Shown: positions 1-8,626, counted from the stretch's first letter. The stretch: 64,000 nt of DNA from Micrococcales bacterium (GCA_016719135.1 JADKAV010000021.1:8898-72897); one strand, 5' to 3'. Notes: generated from the sequence alone by a model not told the origin. Numbers and translations: made by a program.

Positions 1-877
1 GTTCGTCTGCGACTGATCCGTCCTTGGCCTGCAACGGGCGCAGTTCCTCGATCGCGGCAACCAAGGCGTCCCAGGCGGGGTCCTGCAATGCGCCGGATGC
101 ATCGGCCACCGAAGAAGCCGAGCCGGCCCGCCCTGTCCCGGCCCACGTGATGAGGTTGAGCCACAGCCTGCGGTTTCCGAGATCTTCGATGGAGTCGTCG
201 CCGAAAAGATCCGAGTCAGCGGCAACCACGACCCGCCCGGCGGCGCTTGGGACAGCGGCGATCAGCGGCGCACCCGGGGTGGTCGCATCCGACGAGGTCA
301 CGAGCACTGCGAACGCCTCGGGGGCTGTCAGCTGCAGCACCCCAGCGCGGTAGAAGCAGGCCCCGGAGACCTCCGCGAGCAGGTCGTGCTCGGTCTTCGG
401 GCCGGGCTGACCCAGCACCCAGGTGCTCACGTCCTTGAACCGGTGCACTGGATCTTGCACGGTGGTCGACACCACGTCGATCCCGAAACGTCCGGCGAGG
501 TCGCCGAGGACGTTGCCATACTTCTTCTGCTCGGTCTCCGCGAGCACGATGAGTCCGCCGCCGGCGGCGACGAAGTCTTCGATCGCAGCCAGCTCATCGG
601 CAGAGTGAACAGGGGATCCGACTCCGGTCGTGGTCTCCCATTCCTCATCGGAGCAGTGCGGAATGACCAGCACGTCCACGTCGGCCAGCGCCGCTGATGT
701 CAGCAGCCCGTCCTCGTGTGCGCGCACCTCGTAACCGGCCGTTCGCAGGGTTTCGGCCGCGACCACATAGCCGGCGTCCGCCGGAGCCTGCGGGTTCATC
801 CGCGCGGCGATTTCGGGGCGGGTCGACCAGGCCTGCCGGTGTGCTTCATCTACAAGTACGACACCCAGATTGCGCAT
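1..877 (-). CDS. Partial protein of unknown function, amidotransferase-like fold suspected
   Basis: An open frame starts at an ATG at 877 and runs off the left edge, so about 292 codons are visible and the C terminus is missing. No signal peptide or membrane segment is seen. Residues 69-75 read VLVIPHC, followed by a glycine-rich turn (FVAAGGGLIVLAETE) and later by AADSDLFGDDSI and a hydrophobic helix (WLNLITWAG). This order of strands resembles DUF4350 or class I amidotransferase-like domains, but I see no convincing Cys-His-Glu catalytic set, so no function is assigned. It is divergent from the acyl-CoA operon at 1069. GACACT six bases before the ATG could be a weak leaderless -10 box. The frame is open at both ends I checked, with no indel. 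Confidence 0.7.
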   Translation of the reverse strand, partial: MRNLGVVLVDEAHRQAWSTRPEIAARMNPQAPADAGYVVAAETLRTAGYEVRAHEDGLLTSAALADVDVLVIPHCSDEEWETTTGVGSPVHSADELAAIEDFVAAGGGLIVLAETEQKKYGNVLGDLAGRFGIDVVSTTVQDPVHRFKDVSTWVLGQPGPKTEHDLLAEVSGACFYRAGVLQLTAPEAFAVLVTSSDATTPGAPLIAAVPSAAGRVVVAADSDLFGDDSIEDLGNRRLWLNLITWAGTGRAGSASSVADASGALQDPAWDALVAAIEELRPLQAKDGSVADE

Positions 878-945
878 GCCGACAGTGTCTCACCGTTTAG
901 GTCGAATTGGTGCGGATCGTTCTCGCCGCCTATTTGCGCAATGCC

Positions 946-996
946 CTGTTGGTTGCCGGGTGACCCGTATTTTGCAGGTCATTTGACAACCAACAG
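946..996. promoter_or_regulatory. Nested inverted repeat, possible operator
   Basis: Outer arms CTGTTGGTTG (946-955) and CAACCAACAG (987-996) are perfect complements. Inner arms TGACC (961-965) and GGTCA (977-981) are also perfect, with exactly five bases between outer and inner arms on each side. It lies in the divergent region between the genes starting at 877 and 1069. It could be a regulator-binding site or an RNA hairpin with a symmetric internal loop. A TTGACA hexamer overlaps the right side at 984-989. Confidence 0.5.
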
Positions 997-1056
997 GTCA
1001 TCCGTAGGCAGTTGAACGTGTGAGCGCCGGATCCCCTGCCGCAACCGTTGTCCGGC

Positions 1057-1062
1057 TAGAGT
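1057..1062 (+). promoter_or_regulatory. Putative leaderless -10 box of acyl-CoA operon
   Basis: TAGAGT ends six bases before the GTG at 1069. The same spacing occurs before many genes of this window, which suggests transcription starting at or next to the start codon. No ribosome binding site precedes this GTG. Confidence 0.45.
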
Positions 1063-1068
1063 CGACCA

Positions 1069-1725
1069 GTGAGCGAGTGCGTCTCGTATTCGAGCAACGG
1101 TCCCGTCGCCTCGGTGCACCTTGACCGCGGACGCGCGTTCTGCGCCGGCCACGACCTGAAGGAACCGGCGCCTGTCGAAGATGAGGCAGCCGCCCGGCAA
1201 CGCCTCCAGCGGATCCAGGACGTCACCCGCGCGATCCGGTCGTTCCCGGGCCCGGTCATCGCCGCCGTCCAGGGTTACGCGCTCGGTGCCGGCGCCGAGT
1301 TCGCTCTCGGATGTGACCTCGTCGTGGCCGGGCAGGACGCCCGATTCGGCTTCCCCGAGGTGGGCGTCGGGCTGAGTGTGACGGGCGGAATCTCCGCGCT
1401 GCTGCCTCGCGCGGTGGGTTCGGTACGGGCCAAGGAACTGCTGTTCCTGGGCGAGCACCTGTCGGCCGACGATGCGTATCGACTCGGGCTGGTCAACAGG
1501 GTCGTGCCAGCCGGGACCCATGAGCAGGCCGCACACGAACTCGCGCAACGGCTCGCCGCGCAGCCCCCGGCCGCCCTCGCGCTGGCCAAGTCGCTGCTCG
1601 ACCACGGCGTGGATTCCACCGAACCGGAAGCGCTCGACCGCGAGGTGGACGCTGCCATCGCAACCATGGCGACCGGGGAGGCCGAGTCAGCCGCGCAGGC
1701 GTTCCAGGAGGGAACCGGTGGCTGA
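1069..1725 (+). CDS. Enoyl-CoA hydratase/isomerase (crotonase) family, internally shortened
   Basis: This is a crotonase-fold protein expected to hydrate or isomerise acyl-CoA thioesters. It has the first oxyanion-hole segment (GRAFCAGHDLKE, about residues 24-35) and the second one (GYALGAGAEFALGCDL, about 70-85), then FGFPEVGVG. The protein is 218 residues, against about 260 for the family. The loss is at one place: the N-terminal strand SVHLDR joins directly to GRAFCAGHD, whereas relatives have about 40-45 residues (the first helix and strand) between them. The frame is kept. It may be a real in-frame deletion or an assembly collapse. Its 3' end overlaps the ligase start by 8 bases. The GTG start has a TAGAGT box six bases upstream. 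Confidence 0.85.
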   Translation: MSECVSYSSNGPVASVHLDRGRAFCAGHDLKEPAPVEDEAAARQRLQRIQDVTRAIRSFPGPVIAAVQGYALGAGAEFALGCDLVVAGQDARFGFPEVGVGLSVTGGISALLPRAVGSVRAKELLFLGEHLSADDAYRLGLVNRVVPAGTHEQAAHELAQRLAAQPPAALALAKSLLDHGVDSTEPEALDREVDAAIATMATGEAESAAQAFQEGTGG

Positions 1726-3259
1726 GCGGGATCTGGTCGCCGCTGTTGATCGTGCCGCCCGCCTCTGGCCGGACCGGCGAGCCTGGACGTTCGACCCGGG
1801 AGAGTCTCTGACTTTCGCGGACGTCGCTCGTCGATCGGCTGGTCTGGCAGCGGCACTGGCCGAGCGCGGAATTGTGGCCGGTGACCGGGTGGCGGTGATG
1901 ATGCACAACCGGGCGGAATTCCCGCTGACGTGGCTTGCGCTCGCGCGACTGGGCGCGGCGATGGTTCCGCTGAACCCTCACTACCGGGGAGAGGACGCCG
2001 GTCACATCCTCGAGCACTCGCGGGCCGCCGCCGTGGTCACTTCGGGCGACCTCGCCGGACTTGTGCGCGAGGCACTCGGCAGCGCCGCTCTGGATGCACC
2101 TGTCCTGCATGTCGAGCAACTACCGGGTGCCGGGCTGCCGCTCGAGCAAGGCGCCACGCCACCCGAACACACGGTCGCCGCCGAGGACACCGTCAACATC
2201 CAGTACACGTCCGGTACGACCGGTCGACCCAAGGGCTGTGTGCTGTCGCACCGGTACTGGCTCGAGATCGGGAAGGGTCTCGTGGAGGGCTTCCCGCACC
2301 TGAGTTCCGAGGACACCATGCTCACCGCGCAGGCGTTCTCCTACATCGACCCGCAGTGGAACCTGGTCGCTGCGCTGATGGCGGGCGCCCACCTGGTGGT
2401 CTTGGACGCCTTCCATCCGTCCACCTTCTGGTCCAAGGTGCGTGAACACGATGTGACGTACTTCTACTGCCTGGCCGCGATGCCTTCTCTGCTGCTGAAG
2501 ATGCACCCCGACCCGCTCGACCGCTCGCACCGGGTCCGGGTCGTCCAGTGCTCGGCCATCCCTGCGTCGCGCCACCAGGAGTTGGAGCAGCGGTGGGGCG
2601 TGAAGTGGTACGAGGCGTTCGGGATGACCGAGACCGGCGCCGACTTGCGGGTGACCGACGAGGACCATGACGAACTTGTCGGCAGTGGCTGCGTCGGTGC
2701 TGCGGCGCGTGCCCGCGAGGTCCGGATCGTGGACGCCCACGACGTGTCGGTTCCTCGGGGCGAGATCGGCGAGGTGGTACTGCGCGGACCGGGTCTCATG
2801 GACCGTTACGAGGCCGACCCGGAGGCGACCGCGGCAGCCTTCCGCGGGGGCTGGTTCCACACCGGCGACCTGGGGCGGATGGACGAGGCGGGCCGTGTGT
2901 ATCTGGTGGGGCGATTCAAGGACATGGTCCGGCGTGCCGGGGAGAACGTATCGGCCCGGGAGGTCGAGGACGTCCTGCTCACCCACGCGTCCGTCCGGCT
3001 GGCCGCCGTGGTTGCGGTCCCCGACGAACTGCGCGGCGCAGAGGTGAAGGCCTTTGTGTCCATCTCCGGCGGCTCGGAGCAGGTGATCGTGTCCGAACTG
3101 GCCGAGCACTGTGGGCAACGGCTGGCCCGGTTCAAGGTGCCGCGCTATTGGGAGGTGTGCGACGACCTGCCGATCACTGCGTCGCACCGAGTGGCCAAAA
3201 CCCGCCTGGTCTCGGAGCCCGGCCGGACGTGGGACCGAGTGGATGGGGTGTGGCGATGA
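1718..3259 (+). CDS. AMP-dependent acyl-CoA synthetase/ligase
   Basis: A 513-residue ANL-superfamily enzyme that should activate a carboxylic acid with ATP and load it on CoA. The P-loop YTSGTTGRPKG is near residues 163-173, the A5 motif GMTETG near 302-307, TGDLGRMDEAG near 380-390, and the C-terminal domain has GRFKDMVRRAGENVS (hinge region) and VAKTRL, whose lysine is the likely catalytic one. I chose the GTG at 1718 because AGGAGGG (1706-1712) precedes it and it overlaps the crotonase stop; the frame is open further upstream but those residues look non-coding. The substrate cannot be read from the sequence. The sequence resembles crotonobetaine/carnitine or other medium-chain ligases in length and layout. 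It is followed by a thioesterase with ATGA overlap. Confidence 0.92.
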   Translation: MAERDLVAAVDRAARLWPDRRAWTFDPGESLTFADVARRSAGLAAALAERGIVAGDRVAVMMHNRAEFPLTWLALARLGAAMVPLNPHYRGEDAGHILEHSRAAAVVTSGDLAGLVREALGSAALDAPVLHVEQLPGAGLPLEQGATPPEHTVAAEDTVNIQYTSGTTGRPKGCVLSHRYWLEIGKGLVEGFPHLSSEDTMLTAQAFSYIDPQWNLVAALMAGAHLVVLDAFHPSTFWSKVREHDVTYFYCLAAMPSLLLKMHPDPLDRSHRVRVVQCSAIPASRHQELEQRWGVKWYEAFGMTETGADLRVTDEDHDELVGSGCVGAAARAREVRIVDAHDVSVPRGEIGEVVLRGPGLMDRYEADPEATAAAFRGGWFHTGDLGRMDEAGRVYLVGRFKDMVRRAGENVSAREVEDVLLTHASVRLAAVVAVPDELRGAEVKAFVSISGGSEQVIVSELAEHCGQRLARFKVPRYWEVCDDLPITASHRVAKTRLVSEPGRTWDRVDGVWR

Positions 3260-3711
3260 CCGTAGAGGGACCGGCCTGTTTCCGGTACGACAGCGCAGTC
3301 TATTTCGATGAGATGGACCCACTGGGTGTCATGCACAACTCCCGATTCGCGGTACACGTCGAACGGGCTCAGTCGGCGCTTTTCGAGCAGCTCGGTTACG
3401 GCTGGACCGACTTGTCTCAGCGGCACGAGGACATCGGCTACGTGGTCCGTGCCACCGCGATGGAGTTCACCGCGCCCGTGACCTCTCCGGGGGTCATGAC
3501 CGTCGAGGTGATCGCTGTCCGCCTGGGACGGACCAGTGCTACCTGGGGGTACCGCTGCGCCGTGTCCAGTGGCGCGCAGGAGGTCCCGGTGGCGCAGGGG
3601 ACGCGGGTGGTGGTCAAGGCGGACGCATCCGGACGGCCGAACGCGTGGACCGATTCGTTCCGGGTCCTATTCGACTGGCTCGCCGCCGGGGCACAGGGGC
3701 CGCGGCCATGA
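3256..3711 (+). CDS. Hotdog-fold acyl-CoA thioesterase (4-hydroxybenzoyl-CoA type)
   Basis: A 151-residue protein with the signature YFDEMDPLGVMHNSRF near its N terminus (residues about 15-30); the Asp of 'MDPLGVMHN' is the catalytic acid of 4-hydroxybenzoyl-CoA thioesterase/YbgC-like enzymes. Length fits a single hotdog domain with the central helix VERAQSALFEQLG. It would hydrolyse an acyl-CoA made by the neighbouring ligase and hydratase, or recycle CoA. Its ATG overlaps the ligase stop (ATGA), and its own stop overlaps the next start the same way, so translation is probably coupled. Confidence 0.88.
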   Translation: MTVEGPACFRYDSAVYFDEMDPLGVMHNSRFAVHVERAQSALFEQLGYGWTDLSQRHEDIGYVVRATAMEFTAPVTSPGVMTVEVIAVRLGRTSATWGYRCAVSSGAQEVPVAQGTRVVVKADASGRPNAWTDSFRVLFDWLAAGAQGPRP

Positions 3712-5399
3712 GCGCCCCCGTCGCGGATCTCCTGCTGACCGACGCGACCGTCCTCACGATGGCGCCCGACGGCCTCGCACCTCGCGCGGGGGCGGTGGCG
3801 CTGCTTGGCGACCGGGTCCTGCACGTCGGCCAAGACGATGCGGGGCTGACTGCCAAACGCACGGTGTCGCTCGGTGGGCGGTGTGTCGTGCCGGGCTTCC
3901 ACGACGCCCACCAGCACATGGCCTGGTTCGGCGCCAGCCTCGATGAGATCGATCTGTCGACCCCGCCGATTCGCAATCTCGACGACGTCGCTGCCGCGGT
4001 CGCCGCTGCCAACGACACCACGCCGGCTGACCGGTGGATCGTCGGGAACGGCTACGACGAGAACAAGATCGGTGGTCATCCCGATCGCGACCTGCTCGAG
4101 CGGGCCGCGCCCGGGCGGCGGGTCCTGCTCACTCACACCTCGGGGCACATGGCCGTGGTGAGCACAGCGGTCTTGGAGGAGTTGGGCCTCTCCGAGCATG
4201 GCCGTGACGTGCCCGGTGGGACGATCGCGCTGGACGGCTCGGGGCGACCGACGGGATTGCTTCAGGAGCAGGCCCAGAACCTGCTGACACCACTGCGTCG
4301 CCCGGTCGCGGTGGACGAGGTTGCGCATGCCATCGCACGAGCCAGTGAGGTGTACATCCGGCAGGGGATCACGAGTGTGGTGGAAGCCGGCGTGGGTGGG
4401 GGCTGGATCGGGCGCACCCCGGTCGAAGCGCTGGCCTACCAGCGGGCTCGCGACGCCGGGCGCCTGGCCGTGCGCGTCGAACTCATGGTGGTGTCGCCGG
4501 TCCTGCATGCACTGCGTGGCACCGAGACCGACGACCTCGGCAACGGCATCGACCTGGGACTTCGCACCGGGTTCGGCGATGACCGCCTGCGCCTGGGGCC
4601 GGTGAAGGTCTTCTCCGACGGATCCTTGATCGGGCACACCGCCGCCATGTGTTCTGATTTCAGCGATGAGCCGGGTGTCCGCGGCTATCTGCAGGACGAC
4701 GCGGACGCCCTGGTCGACACGATCATTTCCGCCCACCGCTCCGGCTGGCGGGTCGCCACCCACGCCATCGGTGATGCCGCGATCGACCTGGTGCTGGATG
4801 CGTACGAACGCTGCGTACGAGATCACCCGCGGATGGGTTGGGGCGGGCGCCCCGGCAACCTCGCGCCCCGGCATCGGATCGAGCACTTCGGCGTCGCCAG
4901 GCCTGATCAAGTGGAGCGCGCGGCGCACCTCGGCGTTGTGCCGGTGCCGCAGGGACGGTTCGTCGGCGAGATCGGTGACGGCATGCGCCGAGCACTCGGG
5001 CCGCAGCGTTCCGAGTGGGCCTACCGCCACGCGTCGCTGCTGGCGGCCGGATTGGTCGTTCCTGGCAGCAGCGACCGGCCAGTGGTCGATGGCCGACCCA
5101 TGCTGGGCATCCACGACATGGTCAACCGTCGGACCGCCTCCGGTGACCTGCTTGGACCCGACGAGGTGATCAGCGCCCACGACGCGCTGCGGGCCTACAC
5201 CTACGGGTCGGCCTACGCCTCTTATGAGGAGGACCGCAAGGGGTGGATCGGGCCGGGCACGCTCGCCGACCTCGCGGTCCTGTCCGACGACCCCACGCGC
5301 GTTGAGCCGAATGCGCTGGCGGACATCGAGGTGCTCGCGACGGTGGTCGGCGGCGAGGCCGTGTGGGACGCCGGGCTGGGGATTGGAGATCCGGCATGA
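3708..5399 (+). CDS. Amidohydrolase family protein, YtcJ-like
   Basis: A 563-residue metal-dependent hydrolase of the amidohydrolase superfamily, group 3 (YtcJ/ExoE-like). It begins with the small beta domain (LLLTDATVLTMAPDG), then the HxH metal ligands in GFHDAHQHM (about residue 67), a long TIM barrel with KVFSDGSLIGHTAAM and VATHAIGDAAID, and RIEHFGV. The C-terminal Asp region is GSSDRPVVDG. It closes with the composite beta domain GTLADLAVLSDDP. Substrate is unknown; relatives include N-substituted formamide deformylases. ATGA overlap with the thioesterase and with the next GNAT gene places it in the same operon. Confidence 0.9.
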   Translation: MSAPVADLLLTDATVLTMAPDGLAPRAGAVALLGDRVLHVGQDDAGLTAKRTVSLGGRCVVPGFHDAHQHMAWFGASLDEIDLSTPPIRNLDDVAAAVAAANDTTPADRWIVGNGYDENKIGGHPDRDLLERAAPGRRVLLTHTSGHMAVVSTAVLEELGLSEHGRDVPGGTIALDGSGRPTGLLQEQAQNLLTPLRRPVAVDEVAHAIARASEVYIRQGITSVVEAGVGGGWIGRTPVEALAYQRARDAGRLAVRVELMVVSPVLHALRGTETDDLGNGIDLGLRTGFGDDRLRLGPVKVFSDGSLIGHTAAMCSDFSDEPGVRGYLQDDADALVDTIISAHRSGWRVATHAIGDAAIDLVLDAYERCVRDHPRMGWGGRPGNLAPRHRIEHFGVARPDQVERAAHLGVVPVPQGRFVGEIGDGMRRALGPQRSEWAYRHASLLAAGLVVPGSSDRPVVDGRPMLGIHDMVNRRTASGDLLGPDEVISAHDALRAYTYGSAYASYEEDRKGWIGPGTLADLAVLSDDPTRVEPNALADIEVLATVVGGEAVWDAGLGIGDPA

Positions 5400-6016
5400 C
5401 CGAGCGCGCGTTGGTGGCTTTCAGCGGGCTGGACGCCGCTCACCAGGTAGCGGTGCGCCATGTGTACGAGTCGTCGTTCCCGCTTGCCTTGCGCGCGCCG
5501 TGGGAGGAGATCGCCGCCGGCCGTCCGGACGAGCGGTTGTTGGTGCTCCTGGACGCGGGGGAGCCGGTGGGATTCGCTCTGATCCGCCACCTCGGCGACA
5601 CGGCGATGTCCTTCGTCCGGTACTTCGTGGTCGATGCGCAGCGCCGTAGTGGCGGGTACGGATCGGCGCTGTTGTCGGCCTTGGTCGCCCACCTGCGCGA
5701 CGCCGGCCGCTCGATGCTGCTGCTCGATGTGGAAGATCCCGACGGCCGGGCCGAGGACTCCCCGGAGCGTCGCGACGACCTGCGCCGCATCGAGTTCTAC
5801 CGGCGACACGGAGTGGATCTGCTCGCGGTCCGCGACTACGCCCCGCCCGACCATGGGCAGGAGGGTGAGGAGCCGCGCCTGCTGCTGATGGGGGCCTCCC
5901 TAGGTGAATCGGACGTGGCCCTGCGTGAAGCGGTCATCGCCGTATACCGTCACCGCTACGGGCTCGGCCCCGATCATCCGGTCGTGCGGGCCACGCTGCG
6001 TTCGTCGGGTCTGTAG
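5396..6016 (+). CDS. GNAT-family N-acetyltransferase
   Basis: A 206-residue acetyl-CoA-dependent acyltransferase. The middle carries the GNAT core: VRYFVVDAQRRSGGYGSALLSAL (shown here in part: the QRRSGGYGSA segment is the acetyl-CoA pyrophosphate loop, motif A) followed by a helix and LLLDVEDPDG. The C-terminal part, IEFYRRHGVDLLAV, is motif B. The last 50 residues form an extra helical tail. The ATG at 5396 overlaps the amidohydrolase stop, making this the last gene of the operon. The gene converges with the deacetylase-like gene at 6028. Acceptor substrate is unknown. Confidence 0.85.
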   Translation: MTERALVAFSGLDAAHQVAVRHVYESSFPLALRAPWEEIAAGRPDERLLVLLDAGEPVGFALIRHLGDTAMSFVRYFVVDAQRRSGGYGSALLSALVAHLRDAGRSMLLLDVEDPDGRAEDSPERRDDLRRIEFYRRHGVDLLAVRDYAPPDHGQEGEEPRLLLMGASLGESDVALREAVIAVYRHRYGLGPDHPVVRATLRSSGL

Positions 6017-6027
6017 GCGGTGACCGT

Positions 6028-7087
6028 TCAGCCGGCGAGGCCGTCCAGCGCCGCCGCCACGAGCCGTCCAAGCGTCGGCAGGTGGTACCCACCCTCTTGG
6101 ACGGCGACCACCGGAACGCCGAGGGCGGCAACCTGCTGCGCCGCTGAACGGTACCCGTCGGCAGTCACCCGCAGCGGGCTCTCTGGGTCGTCGGCCGCGG
6201 CGTCGACCCCGAGGGACAGCACCACGGCGCCTGGGTCGAAACGGGCCACTCCCTCGACCGCGGCCTCCACCGCAGCCAGCCACTCCTGGTCGCCGGTGCC
6301 CTCGGGCAGGGGGAGATTCAGGTTCGTGCCCTGGCCTGCCCCTCGGCCGGTCTCGTCGGCGAACCCGAGGTAGTGCGGGAACCATCCGGCACCCGGATCG
6401 ACGTGGACCGACGCGACCATCACGTCGGCGCGGTCGTAGAAGATCGACTGCGTTCCGTTGGCGTGGTGCGCATCGACGTCGACCACGGCCACCCGATCGT
6501 GACCCGCTGAACGGAGAGCCTGCGCCGCGATCGCCGCGTTGTTCAGGTAGCAGGAGCCCCCGAAGGCATCGCGCGTGACGTGGTGACCCGGCGGGCGGCA
6601 GGCGGCGTAGGCGGCGGGCATCCCCGAGTTGATCAGGTCGACAGCGCTCAGTGCCGCGTCAGCCGCGGCTCGGGCGGCGGTGTACGTACCCGGGCCGACC
6701 AGCGTCATCGTGTCGTAGCAGAAACGGCCTGCGCGGGCGTGCGCGGCCGTGGGCGTACGCAACGGAAGTCCGGACAGAAAGCCGGGCGTGGGGAACAGGT
6801 ACCCGACGACGCGGTCCTGTCCGGGGTCGTCGGGGAAGCCAGCGGCCACCCACCCGGAGTACGCATCGGCCAGGTAGTCCAGCAGCGCGGCGTCGTGGAC
6901 GGCCAGTACGGGTTCGTCGCCGTGGGCGGTCGCCGGGACGAACGGGTGTCCCGCCTCGGCCAAGGGCGGCACGGATGGCCGGAAGTCTCTCGGGGGCCTC
7001 AGTCCCGGGAGTCCGGACGCCGACCCAGACCTCCCCACCCGGCACATGCAGCAGGCAGTCGTCGGACCAGACCACGGGGATCGTCAT
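6028..7087 (-). CDS. Histone deacetylase/acetylpolyamine amidohydrolase family, one frameshift
   Basis: A zinc-dependent deacetylase of the arginase/HDAC superfamily, about 352 residues after correction. It has CRPPGHHVT (His-His catalytic pair), GSCYLNNAAIAA, the metal-binding VVDVDAHHANGTQ, VHVDPGAGWFPHY, and the C-terminal EGGYHL. Bacterial members act on acetylpolyamines or other acetyl-amides. The N-terminal stretch from ATG 7087 (MTIPVVWSDDCLLHVPGG) is in another frame; removing one T near 6963 (giving 'RAALAEAGHPF') restores one continuous protein, so I read this as a sequencing error. The start codon overlaps the region where the divergent peptidase gene begins. Confidence 0.85.
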
Positions 7088-7106
7088 GTGCAAACATGTT
7101 GCCACC

Positions 7107-8195
7107 ATGCCGCCCGCCTTCCTCGCCCAGTCCTTTGGTCGCTTCCCCACGGGTCCCAGCGACTCCGTGCTCGACGTGCCCGGTGCGGGGCTGGGGCACG
7201 CGACGATCGTCCGCGACGATGCCGACCCGCCTACGGGCAGCGGAATCGCCCGAACCGGGGTGACGGTTGTGGATCCCGGAGGCGACGTGTGGGCGAATCC
7301 AGTGCCGGCCGGAGTCGCGGTCCTCAACGGGGCGGGTGAACTGACCGGCAGCCTGCAGATCCAGGAGTGGGGGGTGACCGAGACCCCGGTCTTCCTCACC
7401 AGCACGATGCAGGTCGGCCGCGTTTACGACGCCGCCTGCCGGCTGCTGATGGTCGATCAACCCGAGATCGCGGACTCGGTCGTGATCCCGGTCGTGGGCG
7501 AGTGCGACGACTCGTGGCTGAACGACCCGCGGACGATGCATGTGAGCGACGCCGATGTGGCTGAGGCTTTGGCGCAGGCCCGATCGTCGGCCACGGAAGG
7601 ACTTCCGCCTTCTGGCAGGGCGGTCCTGAGCGGTTGCGTGGGAGCGGGGACGGGGACCGTGTGCATGGGGTGGAAGGGCGGGATCGGGACCTCGTCGCGC
7701 GTCCTGCCCGACGGCACCACCGTCGCCGTCGTGCTGCTCACCAACTTCGGTGCGCCACACCAGCTCACGATTCGGGGCCGGGTGGTGGGCGAGGAGCTCG
7801 AAGAACCGGCCTGGTGGGCGGCGCACCATCCGGAGCCGGCGGGCTCTTGCATCGGGGTGGTCGTCACCGACGCGCCGCTCGATCCGGCGACTGCCTCTCG
7901 CGTGGCGGCGCGGGTAGGCCTCGGCCTGGCGAGGTGCGGTTCCGTCGCGCATCACGGCAGTGGCGAGATCTTCTGCTGCCTGGCCACCGGTTTGCGGGCA
8001 CCTCGCGGTGCGGCGTCCGATCGCGCCCCCTGGCCCGGGTCCCGGCTGGACGACCTGTTCGAGGCCACGGTGGACGCGACGGAGTCGGCGGTGTGGGACA
8101 GCCTCCTGTCGGCGACCACGACCACCGGGCGGCGTGGTTTGACCGTGCCGGCGCTGCCGAGGGGGCGGCTCGAGGCGCTCATCGGTGCGACCTGA
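7107..8195 (+). CDS. P1 family peptidase, DmpA-like (self-processing)
   Basis: A 362-residue protein of the DmpA/BapA family of N-terminal nucleophile peptidases that release N-terminal D- or beta-residues. It shows LDVPGAGLGHATI near the start, CVGAGTGTVCMGWKGGIGTSSR in the middle (GAGTG and GGIGTSS are the family signatures), and AGSCIGVVVTDAPLDP; the serine after the glycine, about residue 247, corresponds to the residue at which relatives cut themselves into alpha and beta chains and which becomes the nucleophile. I chose ATG 7107; an in-frame ATG at 7086 would add seven residues. CATGTT six bases upstream of 7107 may be a -10 box. Confidence 0.88.
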   Translation: MPPAFLAQSFGRFPTGPSDSVLDVPGAGLGHATIVRDDADPPTGSGIARTGVTVVDPGGDVWANPVPAGVAVLNGAGELTGSLQIQEWGVTETPVFLTSTMQVGRVYDAACRLLMVDQPEIADSVVIPVVGECDDSWLNDPRTMHVSDADVAEALAQARSSATEGLPPSGRAVLSGCVGAGTGTVCMGWKGGIGTSSRVLPDGTTVAVVLLTNFGAPHQLTIRGRVVGEELEEPAWWAAHHPEPAGSCIGVVVTDAPLDPATASRVAARVGLGLARCGSVAHHGSGEIFCCLATGLRAPRGAASDRAPWPGSRLDDLFEATVDATESAVWDSLLSATTTTGRRGLTVPALPRGRLEALIGAT

Positions 8196-8320
8196 GCTGC
8201 CCGGCGGCGGCCTGACGTGGGGCGTCTGAGGACGGGAAAGCTCGGGGGCGCCGGGTCCGTCCCGGTGCGGTGGCGCGACTGGACGTGGGCGTCTTGCAGG
8301 ACGGAGGGTACCGGGGGCCG

Positions 8321-8480
8321 CCGACACGGTCGGCGGGGACTTTGGACGTGGTGCGTCAGTCAGTGACGTGATTTGACCAAAGTCCTGGGGGGTCAGGCGG
8401 GGGGTCAGGCTGGGGACGCGGTCGGCGGGGACTTTGGACGTGGCGCGTCAGTCGGTGACGTGATCTGACCAAAGTCGCGG
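8321..8480. repeat. Two-copy intergenic repeat with internal dyad
   Basis: The gap 8196-8632 holds no gene. A unit of about 60 bases occurs at about 8325-8385 and again at about 8416-8476 with few changes. Each copy contains GACTTTGG and CCAAAGTC as complementary arms (8338-8345 with 8377-8384; 8430-8437 with 8469-8476) enclosing a 31-base loop that itself carries two GACGTG-like words. The rest of 8196-8320 is G-rich and shows no signal I recognise. Function unknown; a paired regulator site or a small repeat family are both possible. Confidence 0.7.
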
Positions 8481-8571
8481 GGGGTCGCGGGGGTCAGGCT
8501 GGGGCGTCAGTCGCGGGGCATCAGGGCAGCGGGCGCGGCAGGCGCAACCGAACGACCCACCCCCGGCAAAC

Positions 8572-8592
8572 ATTGATACAAACCGACTCATA
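8572..8592 (+). promoter_or_regulatory. Possible degenerate HspR/HAIR operator of clpB
   Basis: ATTGATA, seven bases, ACTCATA resembles the actinobacterial HAIR element (CTTGAGT-N7-ACTCAAG) with the correct spacing but only about 9 of 14 conserved bases. It sits just upstream of the clpB -35 box. HspR control of clpB is known in streptomycetes and mycobacteria; here it is an inference. Confidence 0.3.
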
Positions 8593-8596
8593 GTTA

Positions 8597-8626
8597 TTGA
8601 CACACCAATCCCCGATCCGGCACAAT
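8597..8626 (+). promoter_or_regulatory. clpB promoter (-35 TTGACA, -10 CACAAT)
   Basis: TTGACA at 8597-8602, an 18-base spacer, and CACAAT at 8621-8626, six bases before the ATG at 8633. The arrangement predicts a leaderless or nearly leaderless clpB mRNA, although AGGA at 8627-8630 could act as a very close ribosome site. Confidence 0.5.

Noticed and set aside
3438..5180. A 580-codon open frame on the minus strand across the amidohydrolase gene, and similar long antisense frames over clpB, purD, purB, the monooxygenase and purL
   Set aside because: They are produced by the high G+C content opposite real genes; their proteins have low complexity and no recognisable domain, while the sense proteins have full motifs.
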